DNA of 64,000 nt, from the NCBI RefSeq assembly GCF_019904255.1, contig NZ_CP063203.1, forward strand, positions 1,488,001 to 1,552,000. The letters run 5' to 3'. Under the pieces are notes generated by a model. It saw only the letters and a program-made list of their open reading frames with translations. It was not told the origin of the DNA and did not search any database. Origin of the DNA: Marixanthomonas sp. SCSIO 43207. GTDB taxonomy: Bacteria > Bacteroidota > Bacteroidia > Flavobacteriales > Flavobacteriaceae. The position numbers and the translations under genes are program-made. The stretch's first letter is position 1. Every line of letters starts with the position of its first letter. Shown here piece by piece: positions 25,817-34,227 of the stretch.

Positions 25817-26515
25817 TTGAAAGAAAACACAACATCTTTTTCTATAAAAAACTGGAGTGAAGACGATCGTCCTCGTGAAAAATTACTTCAGAAAGGACGT
25901 ACAGCCTTAAGTGATGCCGAATTGATTGCAATTTTAATTGGTTCAGGAAGCAGAGAGGAGAGTGCCGTATCGTTAAGTCAACGTATACTAGCTTCTGCTG
26001 AAAATAATTTGAATCAATTAGGGAAGCTCTCAATTAAAGATTTAATGCAGTTTAAAGGAATAGGTGAAGCTAAAGCAGTTACCATAGCAGCTGCCTTAGA
26101 ACTAGGAAGAAGACGAAGAGCCGGTGAAGCTTTACAGCGTAAAAGAATCACTTCTAGTCAATCTGTTTTTGAGTTAATGCAGCCTATTATTGGTGAGTTG
26201 CCTCATGAAGAATTTTGGATTGTTTATTTAAACAATTCAAACAAAGTTTTACAAACTTCACAACTGAGTAAAGGTGGTATTACCGGGACATTGGTTGATG
26301 TGCGTTTGGCTTTTAAAAATGCATTACAACTGGGTGCTGTAGCTGTAATTCTTGCTCATAACCATCCTTCTGGAACGTTAAAACCCAGTCAGCCAGATAT
26401 TAAGATTACACAAAAACTTAAAACTGCGGGAGAAAGTCTAGATATTAAAGTGCTAGACCACCTTATAATAACTGAAAAAGCTTACTTTAGCTTTGCTGAT
26501 GAATCTATGATGTAA
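25817..26515 (+). CDS. radC: RadC/JAB-domain DNA repair protein
   Basis: 232 residues. The only start compatible with homology is the TTG at 25817, since a TAA at 25805 closes the frame just upstream and no in-frame ATG occurs before the conserved FSIKNWSEDDRPREKLLQKG. A helix-hairpin-helix segment (LMQFKGIGEAKAVTIAAALELGRR) is followed by the MPN/JAB domain with the JAMM motif: Glu in HEEFWIVYLN, HNHPSGTLKPSQPD. The biochemical role of RadC is still disputed; the name reflects an old link to repair. It heads a run of forward genes. Confidence 0.93.
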   Translation: MKENTTSFSIKNWSEDDRPREKLLQKGRTALSDAELIAILIGSGSREESAVSLSQRILASAENNLNQLGKLSIKDLMQFKGIGEAKAVTIAAALELGRRRRAGEALQRKRITSSQSVFELMQPIIGELPHEEFWIVYLNNSNKVLQTSQLSKGGITGTLVDVRLAFKNALQLGAVAVILAHNHPSGTLKPSQPDIKITQKLKTAGESLDIKVLDHLIITEKAYFSFADESMM

Positions 26516-26521
26516 TTTTAT

Positions 26522-27811
26522 ATGCTTTTAATTTACACGCAAAAAATCACTCCCAGAATAACGTATATATTTAAACACATTTGTATGCGAATTTTAGGGA
26601 TTGAAGTTAGTTTTACCTCAGTAATTGAAGAGTTAATTGCTCACAATGGTCCCAAATTATCTTACGGAAAACAACCTATGGGAAATGAGCTTTTTCTTCA
26701 AAGTCATGGCTTATTAACAGAGCAAGGTGTTGAGAGTATAGATATAAGTGTAAAGCAATGGCAAGAGACTATTGGTTTTTTTCCGGTTTCAGAAAAAAGT
26801 GCGTTACCTTTTGATATTTTTTCGGCAGGTTTCTATCTGCTAAGCCGTTATGAAGAATATTTGCCTCACGTAAAAGACGAGCGTGGCAGGTATCCGGTTT
26901 CAGAAAGTTTGGGATATAAAGAAAAATTTTTACAAGAGCCTGTTGTCGATATTTGGGCTTATAAGTTTAAGCAAGTATTGCAAAAACACTTTCCCGATAT
27001 TGATTTTCCCAATAAAAAAATGCAGATTCACCCCGTGATAAAAGCTGTAGAACCTTTTGCTTATCAACAGAAAGGTATTTTTAGGTCTTTTATTGGTTAT
27101 ACAAGTGATTTTTTAAAATTTAAAATACGACAACTTACACGCAGAACGCAAGTTATATTAGGTTTTAGAAGAGATCCACATAATACATTCAAATGGATTA
27201 TTAACCGTGCAAAACGAAGTAAAAACAAACTGTCTGTTTTCTTTTTACTTGGCGAAGCTGCTACTTTTAAGGAGAGTTTAAATACACATAGGCAAAAGTT
27301 TAAAATGCTTATTAAGTATGTAAATGATTATAAAGAGGTAGGGTTGCTTTTTTCATATAGTTCATTACATGAATATGAAATTCTTAAAACTGAAAAAAAA
27401 CGCCTTGAAGAAATAACCAATAGAAGTCTGTTAAGCTCAATGGGATCTCATTACTTAGTAAACCTGCCAGATTTTTATAGACATCTTGTAGAACTTGAAA
27501 TAAAAAAAGATTTTACCATGGTGTATAAAAATGATATTGGTTTTAGAGCCGGAACCTGCACACCTTTCTTGTTTTATGATCTTGATTATGAAATTAAAAC
27601 ACCATTGGTTGTACATCCGTTGGCTATGACAACTGCAGCTTTTAACGATAAAAGCGAAATGGAGGTTAACAAAATTATTGAATCTATGATGTATTCTGTG
27701 CATAAGGTAAATGGTACCTTTTCTATAATATTTAGCAACACAGATTTTTCACCAAATACCAGTAAAGTTTGGAAAAAGGTATTTTCAGAAAAAATGTTTC
27801 AGAATGATTAA
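26522..27811 (+). CDS. Polysaccharide deacetylase-like protein (DUF7033 type), apparently catalytically inactive
   Basis: 429 residues. The N-terminal ~160 residues match the DUF7033 domain found ahead of deacetylase domains in flavobacteria (MLLIYTQKITPRITYIFKHI, SALPFDIFSAGFYLLSRYEEYLP, VVDIWAYKF). The second half resembles a NodB-type deacetylase (FFLLGEAATF, IGFRAGTCTPFLFYDLDYE, VVHPLAM). From memory of homologues, the metal-binding DVD near residue 172, the GLHPSY His near 276 and the WHNE His near 405 should be present; here these places read HPVIKAVEPFAY (170-181), GLLFSY (274-279) and FSNTDFS (404-410). The enzyme site therefore seems lost while the fold is kept. It overlaps the next gene by 8 bases. 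Confidence 0.78.
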   Translation: MLLIYTQKITPRITYIFKHICMRILGIEVSFTSVIEELIAHNGPKLSYGKQPMGNELFLQSHGLLTEQGVESIDISVKQWQETIGFFPVSEKSALPFDIFSAGFYLLSRYEEYLPHVKDERGRYPVSESLGYKEKFLQEPVVDIWAYKFKQVLQKHFPDIDFPNKKMQIHPVIKAVEPFAYQQKGIFRSFIGYTSDFLKFKIRQLTRRTQVILGFRRDPHNTFKWIINRAKRSKNKLSVFFLLGEAATFKESLNTHRQKFKMLIKYVNDYKEVGLLFSYSSLHEYEILKTEKKRLEEITNRSLLSSMGSHYLVNLPDFYRHLVELEIKKDFTMVYKNDIGFRAGTCTPFLFYDLDYEIKTPLVVHPLAMTTAAFNDKSEMEVNKIIESMMYSVHKVNGTFSIIFSNTDFSPNTSKVWKKVFSEKMFQND

Positions 27812-28487
27812 ACTTACCGATGTCTTTTTTGATCTAGATCATACGCTTTGGGATTTTGATAAAAACTCTTCATTAGCATTTGAGCGAGTATTTAAAACCC
27901 ATAATATTAAACTCAATATTAAAGATTTTCTAGAGGTGTATGAACCCATCAACCTTGAATATTGGAGGCTTTTTAGAAGCGATACAGTTACCAAGCAAGA
28001 ATTACGCAGAGGAAGGCTAATAGATGCATTTAAAACGTTTAAGGTTTCATATTCTATTACTGAAATTGATGCTATGGCTGCATCATATATTGATGAATTG
28101 CCGGTAGATAACTATCTTTTTAATGACGCACTTGATATATTACAGTACCTTTCAAAAAAGTATACACTTCATATCATTACAAATGGTTTTCACGAAGTAC
28201 AGCATCTTAAACTGAAAAATAGTGGTATTGAGTCGTTTTTTAAAACAGTAACCACTTCAGAAGAAGTAGGGTTAAAGAAACCCAATCCAATTATTTTTGA
28301 AACAGCTCTTGAAAAAGCTCTGGTAACACCAGAAAAAAGCATGATGATAGGTGACTCTTTTGAAGCTGATATTCTAGGAGCCAAAGCCATAGGTATGCAA
28401 ACACTTTTTTATAATTACAGAAAAATTGAAACACCTGAAAATCAAATGGTTGTTAAAAACCTTGTAGAAATTAAAAAATATATTTAA
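27804..28487 (+). CDS. HAD-family noncanonical pyrimidine nucleotidase, YjjG type
   Basis: 227 residues. HAD motif I is FFDLDHTLWDFDKNS near residue 9, motif II IITNGF near 117, motif III Lys in GLKKPNP, and motif IV MIGDSFEADILGAKAIGM. An alpha-helical C1 cap lies between motifs I and II. The YjjG/YfnB subgroup removes phosphate from nucleoside monophosphates, including damaged pyrimidines. Its first 8 bases overlap the deacetylase-like gene. Confidence 0.9.
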   Translation: MIKLTDVFFDLDHTLWDFDKNSSLAFERVFKTHNIKLNIKDFLEVYEPINLEYWRLFRSDTVTKQELRRGRLIDAFKTFKVSYSITEIDAMAASYIDELPVDNYLFNDALDILQYLSKKYTLHIITNGFHEVQHLKLKNSGIESFFKTVTTSEEVGLKKPNPIIFETALEKALVTPEKSMMIGDSFEADILGAKAIGMQTLFYNYRKIETPENQMVVKNLVEIKKYI

Positions 28488-28531
28488 TAAAATAATTTAT
28501 CTTTAAAAACGTTAGTTACTAAAATCCCCCA

Positions 28532-29080
28532 ATGAAAAAAACAAACCTATATGTACCAGCACTCTTGGTGTTGGTGTTCACGTTTTTTACCGCTTGCGTA
28601 AGGGACACAGACTTTGATCAAGCAGAAGACATAACTCTCACTCCCGTTGTTGAGCTAGATTTAATTTACTTCAATCTTGAAGCAAATGATTTTTTTGATT
28701 CTAGCACATCAAATCCTAGATTAACGGTAACAGATACTACAGAACTCCCTTTTTTAGATGATGGTTTTGTGCAAGATGATTTAAGAAAGGCAGACTTTCT
28801 ATTTAAGTTTACCAATAGTATTCCCAGAAATTTTGATGTTAATTTTCAATTTTTAAATCCTGAAAATGTAGAAACCTATAGCACACAAACCAGTATAGCA
28901 CCAGGCAGTACAAATAATCCGCAACCAACAGATTTTACAGAAACCGTAGAAGGGCAGGAACTTATTGATTTAACTCAAGCATCAAAAGTTGTGGTTTCAG
29001 TAACCATTGAGTCGTCAAATGAAAACCTTGAAGGCGAACTTAATTTGAAATCAAAAACCACGTACCATCTGGAACTATAA
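28532..29080 (+). CDS. Hypothetical lipoprotein
   Basis: 182 residues. A lipoprotein signal ends at Cys22 (FFTACVRD). The rest is acidic and beta-rich with no domain I recognise; it contains a VELDLIYFNLEAND strand and ends in LKSKTTYHLEL. A TATCTTTA -7-like element lies at 28499-28506. It is 6 bases ahead of a DUF5723 gene, so it probably works with that outer-membrane-like protein. Function unknown. Confidence 0.75.
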   Translation: MKKTNLYVPALLVLVFTFFTACVRDTDFDQAEDITLTPVVELDLIYFNLEANDFFDSSTSNPRLTVTDTTELPFLDDGFVQDDLRKADFLFKFTNSIPRNFDVNFQFLNPENVETYSTQTSIAPGSTNNPQPTDFTETVEGQELIDLTQASKVVVSVTIESSNENLEGELNLKSKTTYHLEL

Positions 29081-29086
29081 CTACCT

Positions 29087-30496
29087 ATGAAAAAGTTTAT
29101 ATTTTGTCTTTTGGCCTTATGGGCAACAGAGTTACTTTCGCAAAATAAGCAAGTTTTATATGGTCTAGAAGAAGTACCACAAAGCTTATTACTTAACCCC
29201 GGAGGTAACGTTTCTCAAAAGTATCATTTCGGGATTCCCTTTCTATCTCAAATTCATATTAATGGAGGAGCTTCCGGAGTTTCTGCTTTTGATATCTTCG
29301 GAAATTCAAACACAGATATTAATACCCGAATTAGAAATAAAATCTTTGAAATGGACGACAAAGATTTCTTTACAGTCAATCAGCAACTTACTATTATAGA
29401 TTTTGGTTGGCGAAATAAGAAAGATATTTATTTTTCAGGAGGAATGTATCAAGAGCTTGATTTTATTACCTATTTTCCTAGAGATCTTGCTATTCTAGCT
29501 TGGGAAGGAAATCAGCAGTACTTAGATTATGATTTTGACTTGGGTGAGCTAAGCTTGACCGGAGAGATGTTAACTGTTTTTCATTTTGGAGCAAACAAAA
29601 AAGTAAATGACAATTTAACTTTGGGCGTACGCGCAAAGATATATTCTAGTTTAATACACTTTCAAAGTATTAACAATACCGGAACTTTTACAACAACCGA
29701 ATCTACCAATGGTATAAACATCTACGAGCACATATTGAGAGATATTGACGTATCGGTACAAACGTCGGGATACGCTTCATTACGAGATGCAGATGGTAGC
29801 TCTGAAGTAGTAAGTGACATCCTTGGCAGAACATTTTTTGGCGGTAATTTGGGATTAGGCTTTGATTTTGGTGCAACTTATGATATTGGTAGAAATTGGA
29901 CCGTAAGTGGAAGTGTTTTAGATCTTGGAGCTGTTTTTCATACGAAAGACGTCGAAAACTATGAGTCAAAAGGAGATTACACCATAAACGGAATTGAATT
30001 AATATTTCCTCCCTTAGCAGAAGGAGAACCGACCATTCCTTATTTTTCAAATCTAGAAGATGATTTTGAAAGAGAAGTAGGAGTAGATACTGTAAACACA
30101 AGCTATACACAATGGAGACCTTTAAAAGTAAATGGAGCTGTTGAGTATCGTTTTGGTAGAGGCATGGGTGATGCTTGTGATTGCTACAATATGGGAGGTG
30201 CAATAAAAACAGGTCAATCTATCGGGTTGCAAATGTTTAGTGTGTTTAGGCCAAAGGGACCACAAGTAGCAGGAACCCTTTTTTACTACCGTAGGTTATG
30301 GGATTTTCTGGCAGCAAAAGCAACTTACACGGTTGATCCTTATTCATATTCAAATGTGGGTCTAGGGATGGTTGCAGATGTAGGTAAGTTTAATTTTTAT
30401 CTTGCTGCAGATAATCTCTTGCGATATGGAAATATCGCTAAAGCAAAAAGCGTATCTTTACAGCTAGGCTTCAATATAAAAATTGACGAACCATGA
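29087..30496 (+). CDS. DUF5723 family outer-membrane-like protein
   Basis: 469 residues. A signal peptide ends near residue 19 (ELLSQN). The sequence alternates hydrophobic and polar residues with many aromatic ends, as in a beta-barrel; typical passages are NVSQKYHFGIPFLSQIHINGG, LGFDFGATYDIGRNWTVSGSVLDLGA and VGLGMVADVGKFNFYLAADNL. These match DUF5723, a Bacteroidota envelope family without known function. It is the second gene of a three-gene operon and overlaps the next gene by 4 bases (ATGA). Confidence 0.85.
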   Translation: MKKFIFCLLALWATELLSQNKQVLYGLEEVPQSLLLNPGGNVSQKYHFGIPFLSQIHINGGASGVSAFDIFGNSNTDINTRIRNKIFEMDDKDFFTVNQQLTIIDFGWRNKKDIYFSGGMYQELDFITYFPRDLAILAWEGNQQYLDYDFDLGELSLTGEMLTVFHFGANKKVNDNLTLGVRAKIYSSLIHFQSINNTGTFTTTESTNGINIYEHILRDIDVSVQTSGYASLRDADGSSEVVSDILGRTFFGGNLGLGFDFGATYDIGRNWTVSGSVLDLGAVFHTKDVENYESKGDYTINGIELIFPPLAEGEPTIPYFSNLEDDFEREVGVDTVNTSYTQWRPLKVNGAVEYRFGRGMGDACDCYNMGGAIKTGQSIGLQMFSVFRPKGPQVAGTLFYYRRLWDFLAAKATYTVDPYSYSNVGLGMVADVGKFNFYLAADNLLRYGNIAKAKSVSLQLGFNIKIDEP

Positions 30497-31296
30497 GAAA
30501 AAGCATTTTAATCTTATTTTTACTAGCAAGCATTTCAACATTTGCTCAAAAAACACTTAGTGATTACAGTTACGTAATTGTACCAGATCAATTTGAATTT
30601 CTTGAAGGAAAAGATAAGTATCAACTCAATTCACTCACAAAATATTTGTTTAACAAATATGGTTTTCATGCATTTTTAAATTCTGAAGCTCCCAATGCAA
30701 AACGTTGTGAAGGTTTGTATGCTGATATCACAGAAGAAAACACAATTTTTAGAACCAAATTAAAAGTAGTACTTAAAGATTGCAATGGCGATATCGTTTA
30801 CACGGGTAACGAAGGAAATAGCAGGTTTAAAGAATTCAGAAAAGCATATCAAGATGCAACTCGAAAAGCTTTTGAAAGCATAAGTCATTTAAACGTAAAT
30901 CAAAAAGAAGTTAGCTTGCTAGAAGAGAATGTAAAGGAAGAAAACGTTACCAATAATGTCTCGCAAAGTAATTCAACAACCAAACCTGCCCCTTCAAAAA
31001 CAACTAGTGTAGCTGAAAATGCAGCATTAGCCAATTTGCCAAAAGCTAAGTTTTTAAATTACAAAAAAGATAATACATCGTTTTTACTTCGGAAAACTAA
31101 CTCGGGATATTCATTGTATGAAGAGTTTGCAGCTTCAGACACCGGTTTGGTATTAAAAGGAACCATTTCAGTTACTAAAAATGAAGTGATTTTTACTAAT
31201 GAAAATGGCAAAAAAATGGATGCATATTTTGATGAAAATCAAAATCTTTCCCTTTTTGAAGGAGAGCAAGTGATGGTTTACACTTTGATGCAGTAA
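30493..31296 (+). CDS. Hypothetical exported protein
   Basis: 267 residues. A signal peptide (1-18, STFAQK) is followed by a compact domain (SYVIVPDQFEFLEGKDKYQL, LNSEAPNAKRCEGLYADI) to about residue 130, a Ser/Asn/Lys-rich linker (~140-185), and a small C-terminal beta domain (FLNYKKDNTSFLLRKTNSGY to the end). I know similar proteins in flavobacteria but no function. It overlaps the DUF5723 stop codon by four bases and so is translationally coupled. Confidence 0.72.
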   Translation: MRKSILILFLLASISTFAQKTLSDYSYVIVPDQFEFLEGKDKYQLNSLTKYLFNKYGFHAFLNSEAPNAKRCEGLYADITEENTIFRTKLKVVLKDCNGDIVYTGNEGNSRFKEFRKAYQDATRKAFESISHLNVNQKEVSLLEENVKEENVTNNVSQSNSTTKPAPSKTTSVAENAALANLPKAKFLNYKKDNTSFLLRKTNSGYSLYEEFAASDTGLVLKGTISVTKNEVIFTNENGKKMDAYFDENQNLSLFEGEQVMVYTLMQ

Positions 31297-31297
31297 A

Positions 31298-32575
31298 TCA
31301 AAAATTATATTTGTCTTTCCACAGTGATTTAAGGTAGTTTTTTAGACTCTCTTCCCGTTTGTTATTTCCGGGTTTATAAAAAGTGGTGTTTTTAATTTCA
31401 TCGGGTAAAAATTCGTGCCTTACAAAGTTACCTTCATAATTATGAGCATATTGATAATCTTTGCCGTATCCTAGCTCTTTCATTAGCTTAGTAGGAGCAT
31501 TGCGTATTGATAGCGGCACCGACAAATCACCCGTTTGTTTAACAAGTTGCTGTGCCTTATTTATAGCTTCATATGAAGCGTTACTCTTTGCTGAAGTAGC
31601 CAAATACAGGGTGCATTGACTTAAAATAAGACGCGCCTCAGGATACCCAATAGTTGTAACTGCCTGAAAGGTGTTATTTGCCATAACTAGGGCAGTGGGG
31701 TTTGCCAGTCCAATATCTTCTGAAGCCAGAATAACCAATCTACGAGCTATAAACTTAAGATCTTCGCCACCTTCAATCATTCTTGCCAACCAGTACACAG
31801 CCGCATTGGGATCACTACCCCGAATACTTTTAATAAAAGCCGAAATAATATCATAATGTTGTTCTCCGGTCTTATCATATAAAACTGTGTTTTTCTGAAC
31901 TTTCTTCTGAACCATTTCATTGGTTACTATTACTTTTTCTGAATTTTCAGAAGTAATAATAAGCTCTAGAATATTTAGTAATTTTCTTCCATCACCACCA
32001 GATAACCTTATTAAGGCTTCAGTTTCTTTTAATTCAATTTTTTTCTTCTGTAATACTTCATCTTTTTCAATCGCCCGTTTCATTAAGGCTTCTAGATCTT
32101 CTCGGCTGAACGGTTTTAAAACATATACTTGACACCGTGACAATAGGGCAGGGATAACTTCAAAACTCGGGTTTTCAGTTGTTGCGCCAATTAATGTAAC
32201 CCATCCTTTTTCAACGGCTCCTAATAGAGAATCTTGTTGTGATTTGCTAAAACGGTGGATTTCATCAATAAATAATATGGGGTTTTTTGCCGAAAAAAGT
32301 GAATCGCTCTTTTTTGCTTTATTTATTATTTCTCGTACAGCTGCCACGCCACTATCTACTGCGCTGAGGGTGTAAAAAGGCCTATCAGATTGATTGGCAA
32401 TAATAGAAGCTAAGGTAGTTTTACCAATTCCTGGAGGTCCCCATAATATTATTGAAGACAAAACACCAGAAGATAATTGAGTAGTTAAAGAACCGTTTGG
32501 CCCTACAAGGTGCTGTTGACTTATATATTCTTCAAGAGTTTTGGGACGTATTCGTTCAGCTAAAGGTGTATTCAT
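31298..32575 (-). CDS. rarA: Replication-associated recombination protein A (RarA/MgsA)
   Basis: 425 residues. The AAA+ core has Walker A GPPGIGKTT near residue 46, Walker B ILFIDEIHRF and sensor 1 GATTENPSFE. The C-terminal half (HYDIISAFIKSIRGSDPNAAVYWLARMIEGGED, ARRLVILASEDIGLANP) is the clamp-loader-like oligomerisation region specific to RarA/WRNIP1. It acts at stalled forks. The stop lies one base from that of a convergent gene. The -7 element TAATTTTG ends four bases before the ATG. Confidence 0.96.
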   Translation of the reverse strand: MNTPLAERIRPKTLEEYISQQHLVGPNGSLTTQLSSGVLSSIILWGPPGIGKTTLASIIANQSDRPFYTLSAVDSGVAAVREIINKAKKSDSLFSAKNPILFIDEIHRFSKSQQDSLLGAVEKGWVTLIGATTENPSFEVIPALLSRCQVYVLKPFSREDLEALMKRAIEKDEVLQKKKIELKETEALIRLSGGDGRKLLNILELIITSENSEKVIVTNEMVQKKVQKNTVLYDKTGEQHYDIISAFIKSIRGSDPNAAVYWLARMIEGGEDLKFIARRLVILASEDIGLANPTALVMANNTFQAVTTIGYPEARLILSQCTLYLATSAKSNASYEAINKAQQLVKQTGDLSVPLSIRNAPTKLMKELGYGKDYQYAHNYEGNFVRHEFLPDEIKNTTFYKPGNNKREESLKNYLKSLWKDKYNF

Positions 32576-32579
32576 ACTG

Positions 32580-32587
32580 CAAAATTA
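32580..32587 (-). promoter_or_regulatory. -7 promoter element TAATTTTG directly before rarA
   Basis: The minus strand reads TAATTTTG, then CAGT, then the ATG at 32575. The four-base gap predicts a leaderless transcript. Confidence 0.45.
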
Positions 32588-32666
32588 CAATTTTAAAAAC
32601 CGCCTTGCACTGACAAATTATCATTAATTTAAAAAGAGGATTACTTTTTGTTATCTTCAAATTACC

Positions 32667-33422
32667 ATGACAAAAAAAGCAGGTGTATCTTTTTATTCAG
32701 GAATCATTTATGGTCCTTTACTATTTGTGCTGAGTATATGGGTAGTATATTGGGTAGAAATACGTTTTGGGTTACGATTTACTAGCTTTGGCATATATCC
32801 GCAAAAAATTGAAGGATTAAGAGGAATTCTTTTAAGTCCTTTTATTCACGGAGGGCTGCAACATCTATTTAATAATTCTGTGCCATTATTTGTACTGAGC
32901 GCTGCATTGTTTTATTTCTATAGAAATGTTAAATGGAAATTATTGCTTACCGGTCTTTTATTAACAGGTTTACTTACGTGGATTATTGGTAGGCCGTCTT
33001 ATCACATTGGGGCTAGTGGTATTGTTTATTTACTTGCTTCTTTTTTGTTTTTCAGAGGTATTTTTTCAAAACAATATCAATTAACAGCCTTGTCTTTAAC
33101 GGTTGTTTTTCTTTACGGTAGTTTATTGTGGTATGTATTTCCTATTGATGCGACTATATCTTGGGAAGGTCATTTATCTGGTTTTTTAGTTGGCTTTGTT
33201 TTTTCATTCTTTTTTAAAGAAAATACAATTCCTACGAAAAAATATGAATGGCAACGCGAAGACTATAACCCAGAAGAAGATGAATTTTTAAAGCATTTTG
33301 ATGAACATGGTAATTTTATAGAATCAATACCTGATACAGATTCTATTGAAGAAGAGAAAACAAACGCTTCTAGAATAGTGTATCATTTTAAAAAGATTAA
33401 AAAAGAGAAACCGAGTGATTAA
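32667..33422 (+). CDS. Rhomboid-family intramembrane serine protease
   Basis: 251 residues with about six membrane segments. The rhomboid catalytic Ser lies in GASGIVYLLAS (about residue 117) and the His in GHLSGFLVGF near 170; the conserved Phe/His segment FIHGGLQHLFNNSVPLFVL near 55-72 is also present. A charged cytoplasmic tail of ~60 residues follows. It cleaves membrane proteins within the bilayer; the substrate is unknown. Its last four bases overlap the convergent rlmB. Confidence 0.93.
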   Translation: MTKKAGVSFYSGIIYGPLLFVLSIWVVYWVEIRFGLRFTSFGIYPQKIEGLRGILLSPFIHGGLQHLFNNSVPLFVLSAALFYFYRNVKWKLLLTGLLLTGLLTWIIGRPSYHIGASGIVYLLASFLFFRGIFSKQYQLTALSLTVVFLYGSLLWYVFPIDATISWEGHLSGFLVGFVFSFFFKENTIPTKKYEWQREDYNPEEDEFLKHFDEHGNFIESIPDTDSIEEEKTNASRIVYHFKKIKKEKPSD

Positions 33423-34156
33423 AGGTTACGCTGCCTAACGACCTCATATAAAAAAGCCCCACAAGCTACAGAAACGTTAAGTGAATTAATTTCCCCGTGT
33501 AATGGTAATGAAGCTTGTGCATCAACAAGTTTTAATACCGAGGCTGAAACACCCTTTCCTTCAGAACCCATTATTAATGCCAGTGGCTCATTAAGTGATG
33601 TATCATATATTGATGAATTGGTTTTCTCTGTTGCTGCAATAGTTTTTATACCTGACCCTTGTAGGTAAAAGATGGCATCTTTAATATGATCTACTTTGCA
33701 AATAGGTATTTTAAATATTGCCCCTGCTGAAGTTTTTACGGTGTCTCCAGAAACTGGTGCTCCTCCTTTTTTTTGTATGATAATTGCATCAACGCCAGTA
33801 CATTCAGCAGTTCTAATAATAGCGCCAAAATTGCGCACATCACTTATTTGATCAAGCACTAAAAATAATGGAGTTTTTGTTGAACTTAGAGTTTTTTCAA
33901 CTATATCTTCAAGACTTACGAATGAAATAGGGGAGGTTACAGCCACAACTCCTTGATGATTACCATTTGTTAGTCTGTTTAATTTTTCAACAGGAACATG
34001 GTTTATAGTAACGTTAAGTTGCTCTAATTTTTCTACTATAGTTGCAATTTTATCGTTTTCAGAATCCTTTTGAATGTAGACTTTGTCAATCTCTGTTTCA
34101 GACTTTATCGCTTCTAGTACTGGATATATTCCGAAGATGTTATTTTTTTTGCTCAT
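33419..34156 (-). CDS. rlmB: 23S rRNA (guanosine-2'-O-)-methyltransferase RlmB family (SpoU)
   Basis: 245 residues. An N-terminal substrate-binding domain (~1-75, NNIFGIYPVLEAIKS) precedes the SPOUT knot with the three SpoU motifs: DVRNFGAIIRTAECTGVDAI, LALIMGSEGKGVS and SLNVSVACGAFLYEVVRQR. The family methylates G2251 of 23S rRNA in E. coli; other positions are possible for relatives. It lies directly behind the terminator of the susCD operon and has its own -7 element four bases before the ATG. Confidence 0.92.
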   Translation of the reverse strand: MSKKNNIFGIYPVLEAIKSETEIDKVYIQKDSENDKIATIVEKLEQLNVTINHVPVEKLNRLTNGNHQGVVAVTSPISFVSLEDIVEKTLSSTKTPLFLVLDQISDVRNFGAIIRTAECTGVDAIIIQKKGGAPVSGDTVKTSAGAIFKIPICKVDHIKDAIFYLQGSGIKTIAATEKTNSSIYDTSLNEPLALIMGSEGKGVSASVLKLVDAQASLPLHGEINSLNVSVACGAFLYEVVRQRNL

Positions 34157-34160
34157 AAAG

Positions 34161-34168
34161 CAAATGTA
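34161..34168 (-). promoter_or_regulatory. -7 promoter element TACATTTG directly before rlmB
   Basis: The minus strand reads TACATTTG, then CTTT, then the ATG at 34156. It starts five bases after the susCD terminator hairpin. The four-base gap predicts a leaderless mRNA. Confidence 0.45.
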
Positions 34169-34172
34169 AATA

Positions 34173-34203
34173 ATAAAGGCTATACAATTTGTATAGCCTT
34201 TAT
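34173..34203 (-). terminator. Intrinsic terminator of the susC-susD operon
   Basis: Fifteen bases at 34173-34187 pair exactly with 34189-34203 around a single central base. On the minus strand the hairpin lies 25 bases after the susD stop codon and is followed by TATTTACATTT. Confidence 0.85.
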
Positions 34204-34227
34204 CAAATATTTGATTATAACCTAAAT

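Noticed and set aside
29703-30203. 166-residue minus-strand frame inside the DUF5723 gene
   Set aside because: His/Leu-rich shadow of the real gene on the other strand, without homology.
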